64,000 nucleotides of DNA from Candidatus Protoclostridium gallicola (GTDB lineage Bacteria; Bacillota; Clostridia; Christensenellales; Pumilibacteraceae). The stretch is from NCBI GenBank assembly GCA_904387375.1, contig CAJFLE010000008.1:1-64000 (forward strand), written 5' to 3'. A program made the position numbers and the translations under genes. The notes under the pieces are model-generated. The model searched no databases, was not told the DNA's origin, and was given only the letters and a program-made list of their open reading frames with translations. Shown here in pieces: positions 54,837 through 62,417 of the stretch (position 1 is its first letter; each line of letters starts with the position of its first letter).

Positions 54837-56750
54837 ATGAGAAGATTTATCAATCTCAACAAAGGCTGGAAATTCACCAAAGAAGGTACGGTGACGGACG
54901 TCGACGTGCCGCATACCTGGAACGGCGTGGACGGACAGGACGGCGGCAACGACTACAAGCGTCTCGTGTGCAAGTACGAGCGCACGGTCGCCCGTCCCGA
55001 AATGACGGACGGCGAGCAGGTCTACCTCGAATTCAAGGGCGTCAACTCGTCGTGCAAAGTGACGTTCAACGGCAAGGAAGTGTGCCGCCACGACGGAGGC
55101 TACTCCAAATTCCGCGTCAACGTCACCGAACAGCTCCTGGACGACAACAAGCTGGAAGTGGAAGTGGACAACCGCGCCAACGAAACGGTATATCCGCAGA
55201 CGGCCGACTTCACTTTCTACGGCGGCATATACCGCGACGTCAATCTCGTAGTCGTCGATAAGAATCACTTCGATCTCGACTATGCCGGCGCGCCCGGAAT
55301 AAAGGTCACGCCTACCGTGGAAGGTATGGCGGGCGTAGTGAAAACCGAAGCTTTCGTGACCGGCGAGGGCGACGTAAAAATCACGGTGCTCGACGCGGCG
55401 GACAAGGTAGTCGCCGAAGGCGGCAACAACGAGGAACTGACCGTTCCGAACGTCAGGCTGTGGAACGGACGCATCGACCCGTATCTCTATACGGCGAAAG
55501 CGGAACTCGTCGTCGGCGGCAAAGTGGTCGACGAAGTGAAAACGCATTTCGGCTTCCGCACTTTCAGAATAGACCCGGACAAGGGCTTCTTCCTCAACGG
55601 CAAGTCATACCCTCTGCGCGGCGTATGCCGGCATCAGGACAGACCGAAGATCGGCAACGCCATAACCAAGGCGATGCACGACGAGGATATGTCCATGATC
55701 GTCGAAGTGGGCGCGACCACGATAAGACTGGCGCACTATCAGCACGACGATTATTTCTACGATCTCTGCGACCGTTACGGCCTCGTCGTATGGGCGGAGA
55801 TACCGTACATATCCCGCCACATGGACGGCGCGGACAAGAACGCGATGAGCCAGATGAAAGAGCTCATCAGCCAGCAGTACAACCACCCCTCCATCGTATG
55901 CTGGGGACTGTCCAACGAAATAACCATGCACCGCGCGGGGCCGGACAGGCTGGAATTCCACAAGAAGCTCAACGATTTCTGCCACTCGTACGATCCCACC
56001 CGTCCCACCGTCATAGCGGTATATATGGTCGCCATGGTGCGCAACAAGCTCAACTATGTGCCCGACCTCGTGTCGTACAACCTCTATCACGGCTGGTATC
56101 TCCCCTTCTTCACCCTCTCGGGCAAGAAGCTGGACCGTTTCCACCGCGCGCATCCCAACACCCCTCTCGGCCTGTCCGAGTACGGCGCGGAAGCGATGCC
56201 CAATCTGCACAGCGCGTCGCCGAGACGCGGGGACAACACCGAGGAGTTCCAGTGCATTTTCCACGAGAAGTATCTCGACATCATCGAGGCGCGTCCTTAT
56301 CTGTGGGCGACGCACGTGTGGAACATGTACGACTTCGCGGCAGACGCCCGCAACCAGGGCGGCGAGCCGGGTATGAACCACAAGGGTCTCGTAACCTTCG
56401 ACCGCAAGACCAAGAAAGACGCGTTCTATCTGTATAAGGCGCACTGGTCGAGCGATCCGTTCGTGCACATCTGCGGCAAGCGGTTCGCCAACCGCTGCGG
56501 CGAGAACATGACCGTCAAAGTGTATTCCAACGGCGACGAGGTGCAGCTGTACAACAACGGCAGACTGGTCGGACAGAAGAAAGGCAAATACAAATTCGAA
56601 TTCTCCGTCAATCTCGAAAATGAGAACAATCTCGAAGCGAAGTGCGGCAGCCTGACCGACACCGCGGTCATAAAGAAAGTCGGCTCGCCCGATCCTTCGT
56701 ACAAGCTGTCCAAAAAGAACAAGGGCAGCAACAAGAGCTGGGAGAAATAA
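54837..56750 (+). CDS. GH2-family beta-galactosidase/beta-glucuronidase
   Basis: The 637-residue cytoplasmic enzyme has the GH2 sugar-binding, Ig-like and barrel domains in order. The acid/base Glu is in WGLSNEITMH (about 363) and the nucleophile Glu in GLSEYGAEAM (about 448). It has no signal peptide. The sequence GMNHKGLVTFDRKTKKDAFY resembles GH2 beta-galactosidases but also fits the Asn-x-Lys carboxylate-binding pattern of beta-glucuronidases. Since it faces a hexuronate operon, beta-glucuronidase is a real alternative. The tail (residues about 610-637) is Lys/Ser-rich. Confidence 0.9.
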   Translation: MRRFINLNKGWKFTKEGTVTDVDVPHTWNGVDGQDGGNDYKRLVCKYERTVARPEMTDGEQVYLEFKGVNSSCKVTFNGKEVCRHDGGYSKFRVNVTEQLLDDNKLEVEVDNRANETVYPQTADFTFYGGIYRDVNLVVVDKNHFDLDYAGAPGIKVTPTVEGMAGVVKTEAFVTGEGDVKITVLDAADKVVAEGGNNEELTVPNVRLWNGRIDPYLYTAKAELVVGGKVVDEVKTHFGFRTFRIDPDKGFFLNGKSYPLRGVCRHQDRPKIGNAITKAMHDEDMSMIVEVGATTIRLAHYQHDDYFYDLCDRYGLVVWAEIPYISRHMDGADKNAMSQMKELISQQYNHPSIVCWGLSNEITMHRAGPDRLEFHKKLNDFCHSYDPTRPTVIAVYMVAMVRNKLNYVPDLVSYNLYHGWYLPFFTLSGKKLDRFHRAHPNTPLGLSEYGAEAMPNLHSASPRRGDNTEEFQCIFHEKYLDIIEARPYLWATHVWNMYDFAADARNQGGEPGMNHKGLVTFDRKTKKDAFYLYKAHWSSDPFVHICGKRFANRCGENMTVKVYSNGDEVQLYNNGRLVGQKKGKYKFEFSVNLENENNLEAKCGSLTDTAVIKKVGSPDPSYKLSKKNKGSNKSWEK

Positions 56751-56798
56751 CACAGACTTCCTGAAACGACGACCTCCATAGAAACGTCGGGAAAATGA

Positions 56799-56885
56799 GA
56801 AACTCCGCGTCCGGACCGGACGCGGAGTTTCCTTATTCCGTTATTCGGAAACAGCCGCGACATGATGTCGCGGCTGTTTCCGAAT
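56799..56885. other. Two strong hairpins after the GH2 gene
   Basis: GAAACTCCGCGTCC/GGACGCGGAGTTTC at 56799-56831 and a 20-bp perfect stem, ATTCGGAAACAGCCGCGACA with its complement and a 3-nt loop, at 56843-56885. The first could end the GH2 transcript, though its T-tract is poor. Confidence 0.75.
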
Positions 56886-56960
56886 GCAAAAAAGGAGAAC
56901 CCGATTTACGCGCGGCTGTATGCGCCACGGGCCCGGAAATGATGAAGACCCCTTCAATTT

Positions 56961-57250
56961 ATTGCGCGGCACTAACGTTCGGCTTCGCCGCGCGCAATAT
57001 AAACCTTATACGAGCGAAAGCCTTCGCGAAGGATAAGGGATCGATCGGAAGCGAGGGAGCGCTTCGCCGACCGAGCGACCTTATGTCAACTTTCGGCAGA
57101 AAGTTGTGAAAGTTCCAAGAAAACAATGCAGAGCGGACTATAAGTCCGCGAACATTGTTGTCTTGAATTAAATACAACGAGGCACAGGCTGTGCCGAGTT
57201 CCGTTGGCGTTCGCGCCAATGCGAGCACCGAAAAACTCGGAAGAGTTTTC
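56961..57250. ncRNA. Hairpin-dense noncoding element of unknown class
   Basis: At least seven consecutive stems fill this stretch: 56961-56998 (ATTGCGCGGC/GCCGCGC..AAT), 57004-57037 (CCTTAT/ATAAGG with an inner stem), 57047-57070, CAACTTTC/GAAAGTTG near 57088, AACAATG/CATTGTT with inner GCGGACT/AGTCCGC near 57140, GGCACA/TGTGCC at 57181-57195, TTGGCG/CGCCAA near 57210, and AAAACTC/GAGTTTT near 57240. The last one, read on minus, could terminate the kdgK operon. No convincing gene is present. I do not know an RNA family that fits; a structured RNA or dispersed repeat is possible. Confidence 0.5.
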
Positions 57251-57294
57251 CGGGCGCAACATTGCAACCGGCGCGAATCAGCACCGCGCAAGGA

Positions 57295-58314
57295 TCAACG
57301 TTGGACCCTTCCCGAGGCGTCGCCGCCGGCAAGAGCGGTGACTTCGGCGACCGAAACCATGTTGTAGTCGCCTTCGACGGAATGTTTCAGGCAGCTTGCC
57401 GCGACGGCGAATTCGATGGCTGCGCGGCTGTCGTAGCCATTACCGAGCGCGTATATGAGACCGCCGCCGAAGCTGTCGCCGCCGCCCACGCGGTCGACGA
57501 TGTGCATGGTGTATTCCTTGGAGAGGCAGTAGTCCTTGCCGTCGTAGAGCATGCCCGCCCACTTGTTGTCGTTTGCGGACAGCGAAGTGCGGAGCGTAAT
57601 CGCCACATACCTGAAGCCGAATTTGTCGGCGAGCTGTTTTGCGACCGACTTATAGCCCTCTTTGTCGAGCGAGCCTTTGGTGACGTCGGTGCCGCCTGCC
57701 TTGATACCGAACACGTCGAACGCGTCCTCTTCGTTGGAGATGCACACGTCCACGTAAGGCATGAGTTTTGTCATGACTTCGCGCGCCTTGTCGCGCGTCC
57801 ACAGCTTTTTGCGGTAGTTCAGGTCGCAGGACACTGTTATGCCGCGCTTCTTCATGGTCGGCAGTACGTTCAGCAGCACTTCGGCGAGATTGTCGCCGAG
57901 CGCGGGGGTTATGCCGGTGAAGTGGAACCACGTCGCGCCGTCCAGCAGTCTGTCCCAGTCGTAGTCCTCCTTGCCCGACAGCGCGAACGCCGAGCCGGCT
58001 CTGTCGTATATGACCTTGCTGGGGCGCTGGCTGGCGCCTTTTTCGAGGTAATAGATGCCTATTCTGTCGCCGCCGCGCGCTATGCCCGACGTATCGACGC
58101 CGTAGCGGCGCAGCGAGTTGACCGCCGACTGGCCGATTTCGTTTGCAGGCAGCTTGGACACGAACGCCGCGTCCGCACCGTAGTTTGCGAGCGAAACCGC
58201 GACGTTGGCTTCCCCGCCTCCGTAGGTCGCGCCGAACTTATCCGCCTGCACGAATCTGTAATATCCCTCGGGCGCAAGCCTGAGCATGAGTTCTCCGAAC
58301 GTGATTACTTTCAT
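57295..58314 (-). CDS. kdgK: 2-keto-3-deoxygluconate kinase
   Basis: The 339-residue PfkB-family kinase has the N-terminal GGGEANVAVSLANYGADAAFVSKL motif and the C-terminal catalytic DRVGGGDSFGGGLIYAL with its base Asp. It phosphorylates 2-keto-3-deoxygluconate to KDPG. It is last in the hexuronate operon, with its ATG overlapping the eda stop (ATGA). Confidence 0.94.
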   Translation of the reverse strand: MKVITFGELMLRLAPEGYYRFVQADKFGATYGGGEANVAVSLANYGADAAFVSKLPANEIGQSAVNSLRRYGVDTSGIARGGDRIGIYYLEKGASQRPSKVIYDRAGSAFALSGKEDYDWDRLLDGATWFHFTGITPALGDNLAEVLLNVLPTMKKRGITVSCDLNYRKKLWTRDKAREVMTKLMPYVDVCISNEEDAFDVFGIKAGGTDVTKGSLDKEGYKSVAKQLADKFGFRYVAITLRTSLSANDNKWAGMLYDGKDYCLSKEYTMHIVDRVGGGDSFGGGLIYALGNGYDSRAAIEFAVAASCLKHSVEGDYNMVSVAEVTALAGGDASGRVQR

Positions 58315-58925
58315 TTTCCGCCTCCGACGAGTGCGACCGCGCTTGCGGTCTTTGCTTCGATCTCCGCCGGCGTGCCTTTCATCATCCAGCTGCCGCCGCA
58401 GGCGAAGATCCTGTCGTACCCGAGAAATTCGAGCACGTTGTCTTCATTAACGCCGCCAGTCGGCATAAACCGCACCTGCGGGAACGCCGCGGCGAGCGCC
58501 TTTATCGTTTTGAGTCCGCCGTAATTGGACGCCGGGAAAAATTTCAGGTCGGTCAGCCCCAGGCTCACGGCCTTTATTATCTCGGTGGGCGTCACTATGC
58601 CGGGATAGTACGGCACGCCCTTTTCGCGGCACACGGCCGCCACGTCCTCGGCAAGTCCGGGCGACACGATGAATTTCGCGCCGCACGCTATCGCTTCACT
58701 GCACTGCTCCGCATTTATGACGGTGCCGGCGCCGACAAGCATTTCCGGATATTTTTCGCACGCCAGCCTTATCGCGTAAGGCGCGCATACGGTGCGGAAA
58801 GTTATTTCCGCGACGGGCAGTCCCCCGCGCACGAGAGCGCCGAGCATGCCTTCCGCGTCCTCTTCGCGGTTGATTACCACGACGGGGACGATTCTGAGTT
58901 CCCTGATTCTTTCGGATACTTCCAT
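58311..58925 (-). CDS. eda: KDPG aldolase
   Basis: The 204-residue class I aldolase splits 2-keto-3-deoxy-6-phosphogluconate into pyruvate and glyceraldehyde-3-phosphate. The Schiff-base Lys lies in LTDLKFFPASNYGG, with the Glu of AEITFRT and MPTGGVNEDN. It also may act on 4-hydroxy-2-oxoglutarate, as in relatives. Coupled to kdgK. Confidence 0.95.
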   Translation of the reverse strand: MEVSERIRELRIVPVVVINREEDAEGMLGALVRGGLPVAEITFRTVCAPYAIRLACEKYPEMLVGAGTVINAEQCSEAIACGAKFIVSPGLAEDVAAVCREKGVPYYPGIVTPTEIIKAVSLGLTDLKFFPASNYGGLKTIKALAAAFPQVRFMPTGGVNEDNVLEFLGYDRIFACGGSWMMKGTPAEIEAKTASAVALVGGGK

Positions 58926-58959
58926 ATCTGATCGCCTTCTTTATATAATCAAAATATAA

Positions 58960-60288
58960 TCAAATTCCGAGCAGCCGCCTGATGTTGTTGTAGCATATAT
59001 CGGCGGCAAGTCCGTACGCCGCGTCGGCGTCGTATTCTCCCTTTTCGACCAGCCCGCCGATGTAATCGCACAGAATGCGGCGGAAGAAGTCGAAACGCGA
59101 GTAAGACGAGAAGGAACGCGAATCGGTCAGCATGCCGGTGTTCGTCCCCAGGCAGGCGTATTCCGCGACCCTGGACAGGTTGTCGCGTATGCCGGCCGCA
59201 GTGTCGTTGAACCACCACGCCGCGCCCATTCTCACGTTCCGGAACGCTCCGCTTATCGACGCGAGCATGGGCACCGCACCGGGATTGAGAGAATACAGCA
59301 GAATGCACGGACGCTCGTCGTCGCTCAGCCGGGAAAGGAAGGCTATGACGCCGTCGGGGTCGGTTTCCCCCGCTATAACGTCGCAGCCTCGGTCTACGCC
59401 CTGAGAAGCGTAGATGCCGGGGTTGACATTGCGGACGACCGAAAAATGCAGCTGCATCACCATGCCGCGGCGGCGGTATTCGCGCGCCAGCCATTCGAGA
59501 ATAAAGCCGAAGTACGCGTCCTTTTCCGCCTCGGCGGCCGAGCCGAAGTGCGCGAATATGCGCGCCGCCTCCGCCTCGGTAGCGTACGACTTCGGGAAGT
59601 CGCGGAAGCCGTGGTCGGATATGCGGCAGCCGTGGGCCGCGAAATAGTCAAGTCTGTTCGTCAGCGCGGCGAGCAGATCGGCGAGCGTGTCTATCTTCAC
59701 GCCCGACACTCTGCCCAGCTCGTCCAGATATCCGCGCTCGGGCGCGTACAGCTTATCCGGGCGGAAAGTCGGAGTGACGAGCGTGCCGCCGTACCTGCCG
59801 TGCGACGAGAGATCGGCGGTCGGATCGTCGGTGGTCGCCACGAACTCCACGTCGAACAGTTTCAGCAGTCCGCGCACGGTCAGCGACGAGAGCTTTTCGT
59901 TCGCGGCGTCGTATATGCGCGCGGCCGAACGCCCGTCCAGCGGTTCGTTTATGCCGAATACCTGTTTGAGCTCGAGATGCGACCAGTAGTAGAGCGGACC
60001 GCCGGCGAGGCGGGGCAGGATTTCGGCGTAGCGCAGGAATTTTTCCTTCCAGTCCGCTCCGCCCGTTATATATTCCTCGTCCACGCCGCACATGCGCATC
60101 GCGCGCCACTTATAGTGGTCGCCAGCCAGCCACAGCTGGCCTATGTTTTCGAAACCGTCGTCGCGTTTTATGGCAGTCTGATCGAGGTGGCAGTGATAAT
60201 CTATGATGGGCAGCGAGCGCACCGAAGCGTACAGCTCCTTTGCCGCGCCCGAGCCGAGCAGCAGATCGTCGTCGAAAAACGCCTTCAT
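58960..60288 (-). CDS. uxaC: Uronate isomerase
   Basis: The 442-residue enzyme, slightly shorter than the usual 465-470, has the family metal-binding DYHCHLD near residue 31, ISDHGFRD, and GMLTDSRSFSSYSRFDFFRR near the end. It isomerises glucuronate to fructuronate and galacturonate to tagaturonate. ATG 60288 is chosen by homology; the longer open frame is antisense noise. It begins 2 nt after the SDR gene. Confidence 0.96.
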   Translation of the reverse strand: MKAFFDDDLLLGSGAAKELYASVRSLPIIDYHCHLDQTAIKRDDGFENIGQLWLAGDHYKWRAMRMCGVDEEYITGGADWKEKFLRYAEILPRLAGGPLYYWSHLELKQVFGINEPLDGRSAARIYDAANEKLSSLTVRGLLKLFDVEFVATTDDPTADLSSHGRYGGTLVTPTFRPDKLYAPERGYLDELGRVSGVKIDTLADLLAALTNRLDYFAAHGCRISDHGFRDFPKSYATEAEAARIFAHFGSAAEAEKDAYFGFILEWLAREYRRRGMVMQLHFSVVRNVNPGIYASQGVDRGCDVIAGETDPDGVIAFLSRLSDDERPCILLYSLNPGAVPMLASISGAFRNVRMGAAWWFNDTAAGIRDNLSRVAEYACLGTNTGMLTDSRSFSSYSRFDFFRRILCDYIGGLVEKGEYDADAAYGLAADICYNNIRRLLGI

Positions 60289-60290
60289 TC

Positions 60291-61130
60291 TCACACCCCG
60301 GAGTATGCGGAGAATCCGCCGTCCACGGGGACCACGATACCGGTCACGAAACCGCTCGCGCCGCTGTCGGCCAGCCAGAGCAGCGTGCCGATGAGATCGT
60401 CGGTCTCGCCGAAACGTCCCATGGGAGTGTGCGCGAGTATCTTCGCGGTGCGCGCCGTCGGGGTGCCGTCGTCGTTGAACAGCAGCTTGGCGTTCTGCTT
60501 GGTGGAGAAGAAACCGGGCGCTATCGCGTTGACGCGCACGCCTTTGGACGCAAAGTGTACCGCCAGCCACTGCGTGAAATTGGACACGCCCGCTTTCGCC
60601 GCGGAGTATGCCGGTATTTTGGTCAGAGGGCGGTACGCGTTCATCGACGAGATGTTGATGATGTTGCCCCTTCCGGCGTCGGCCATATCCTTGGCAAACA
60701 CCTGCGCGCACAGCACCGCGCTAAGAATATTGAGGTCGAACACGAACTTGAAGCCGTTTTCGTCGAGGTCGAAGAAAGTCTTCATGCCCTCGGCGGCCTC
60801 CGCGGCCGTTTCGTTGTCCGTAGTGCACTTGGGGCTGTTGCCGCCCGCGCCGTTGATAAGCATCGTGACCTTGCCGAACTTATCCTCGATGACCGCCTTC
60901 GCCTTCTCTATATCGGCCTTGGACAGGCAGTTGGCGGGAGCGGCGACCGCTCTTCCGCCGGCGGCGACGATCTCTCCCGCCACCCTCTCGCACGAGTCGG
61001 GGTTGAGGTCGATGATGCCCACCGCAGCGCCGCATTCGGCGAGCGCCTTTGCGAACGCGCTCATGAGCACGCCGCCCGCGCCCGTGACCGCTACCGTTTC
61101 CTTGCTTAAGTCTACTTTGAATGGAACCAT
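60291..61130 (-). CDS. SDR-type D-mannonate oxidoreductase (fructuronate reductase)
   Basis: The 279-residue short-chain dehydrogenase has the NAD(P) motif TGAGGVLMSAFAKAL, NGAGG, catalytic Ser in NISSMNAY and YxxxK in YSAAKAGVSNF. It belongs to the UxuB/YjmF SDR type of Firmicutes, not the long-chain UxuB of E. coli. Given the flanking uxuA and uxaC, it should reduce fructuronate to mannonate. The N-terminal VPFKVDLSKETVAVTG is typical. Confidence 0.88.
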   Translation of the reverse strand: MVPFKVDLSKETVAVTGAGGVLMSAFAKALAECGAAVGIIDLNPDSCERVAGEIVAAGGRAVAAPANCLSKADIEKAKAVIEDKFGKVTMLINGAGGNSPKCTTDNETAAEAAEGMKTFFDLDENGFKFVFDLNILSAVLCAQVFAKDMADAGRGNIINISSMNAYRPLTKIPAYSAAKAGVSNFTQWLAVHFASKGVRVNAIAPGFFSTKQNAKLLFNDDGTPTARTAKILAHTPMGRFGETDDLIGTLLWLADSGASGFVTGIVVPVDGGFSAYSGV

Positions 61131-61157
61131 ATATGTCTTCTCCCTTAACGGATTCGG

Positions 61158-62198
61158 TTATTTTGTTTTCTCGGCCATTTCGAACAGGCCGTTGATGTAC
61201 GCCGCGCCGAGCGCTCTGTCGTAAAGACCGTAGCCCGGTTTGCCGTTTTCGTCCCAGATGTTTCTGCCGTGGTCGGGGCGGACATAGCCGTCGAAACCGT
61301 TGTCCACGAGCGCTCTGACTATCTTAGCCATATCCAGGCTGCCGTCCGCCGAACGGTGACCCACTTCGCAGAAGCTGTCCGTGTCGTCGGTGTACCTGAT
61401 GTTGCGCAGATGGGCGAAATGCACGCGTCCCTGCGCCGCGTATTTGGCGGCCATACCCGCAACGTCGTTTGTTCTGCCCGCGCCGAAGGAGCCGGTGCAC
61501 AGCGTCACGCCGTTGCTGACGCTCGGCACTGCCGAGAACATTCTGTCGAGGTCGGCCTCGCACGAAACGATGCGGGGCAGACCGAAGATGTCCCAGGGCG
61601 GATCGTCGGCATGAATGGCCATTTTGACGCCGACCTCGTCGCATACGGGAATGACCCTTTCGAGGAAATATACGAGATTGGCGAAGAGCTGTTCGTGAGA
61701 AACTTCCTTGTACGCCGCGAGCAGACTTTGCAGTTCCTCGGGAGAGTAACTCTCGTCCCAGCCGGGCAGGTGCAGATTGTTGGGGTCCACCTTTTCATAA
61801 TCGGCGCGCGAGTACGACAGCGAGTCGGAGCCGTCCGCGTTTTTATGATGCATATCCGTGCGCAACCAGTCGAACACCGGCATGAAATTGTAGCACACGC
61901 ACTTCACGCCGTATTTGGCTACGGTGCGCAGATTCTTGCAGTAGTTCTCGATGTACAGATCGCGTTTGCCGCGGCCGAGTTTGATGTCCTCGTGCACGGG
62001 TATGGATTCTATCACTTCCATTTCCAGCCCCGCGCCGTCCGCCAGCGCTTTCAGGCGCGCCACGGACTCGTCGCTCCACGCCTCGCCGACCGGCACGTCG
62101 TACACCGCGGTAACGACGCCGGTCATACCCGGAATCTGTCTGATATATGACAGAGGGATGTTGTCTTTTTCGCCGTACCATCTGAAAGTAAGTTTCAT
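61158..62198 (-). CDS. uxuA: Mannonate dehydratase
   Basis: The 346-residue enzyme dehydrates mannonate to 2-keto-3-deoxygluconate. It has the start MKLTFRWYGEKDNIPLSYIRQIPG, VCYNFMPVFDWLRTDM, KMAIHADDPPW with metal ligands and VRPDHGRNIW. It is the first enzyme gene after its own promoter; RBS GGAGGAT. Confidence 0.97.
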   Translation of the reverse strand: MKLTFRWYGEKDNIPLSYIRQIPGMTGVVTAVYDVPVGEAWSDESVARLKALADGAGLEMEVIESIPVHEDIKLGRGKRDLYIENYCKNLRTVAKYGVKCVCYNFMPVFDWLRTDMHHKNADGSDSLSYSRADYEKVDPNNLHLPGWDESYSPEELQSLLAAYKEVSHEQLFANLVYFLERVIPVCDEVGVKMAIHADDPPWDIFGLPRIVSCEADLDRMFSAVPSVSNGVTLCTGSFGAGRTNDVAGMAAKYAAQGRVHFAHLRNIRYTDDTDSFCEVGHRSADGSLDMAKIVRALVDNGFDGYVRPDHGRNIWDENGKPGYGLYDRALGAAYINGLFEMAEKTK

Positions 62199-62241
62199 GT
62201 TTATCCTCCGTTCGATTTCCGTATGAGCTTTTTGCAGTTAC

Positions 62242-62275
62242 ATTGTATCACACCGCGACGGGTTTTGCAATTGCA
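62242..62275 (-). promoter_or_regulatory. Promoter and palindromic operator candidate of the hexuronate operon
   Basis: Minus strand TTGCAA (62270-62265), 17-nt spacer, TACAAT (62247-62242), about 38 nt before the transcript leader of uxuA. The palindrome TGCAATTGCA (62266-62275) overlaps the -35 box and could bind a GntR- or LacI-type repressor. Confidence 0.6.
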
Positions 62276-62346
62276 GAAACGTAACAAACATATTGCATTT
62301 TTTGCTGTCTTTGAATGGGTCTGCGGCAGCGCAGTCAGATAAAGCA

Positions 62347-62385
62347 GGCGGGAGGTCCGTCCGTTTCCGTCCGCGTCCTCCCGCC
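62347..62385 (-). terminator. Hairpin after the sugar-transporter gene
   Basis: GGCGGGAGG pairs with CCTCCCGCC, with partial inner pairing; few T residues follow in the minus direction, so termination may be partial. It separates the transporter from the uxuA promoter. Confidence 0.6.
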
Positions 62386-62417
62386 CTATTCGAATGTGCC
62401 TTGATTTATGCGCGCGG

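Noticed and set aside
56959..57291. A 110-residue minus-strand frame in the hairpin-dense region
   Set aside because: No SD, and the region is dominated by inverted repeats; I treat it as noncoding, though it could be checked by conservation of the frame.
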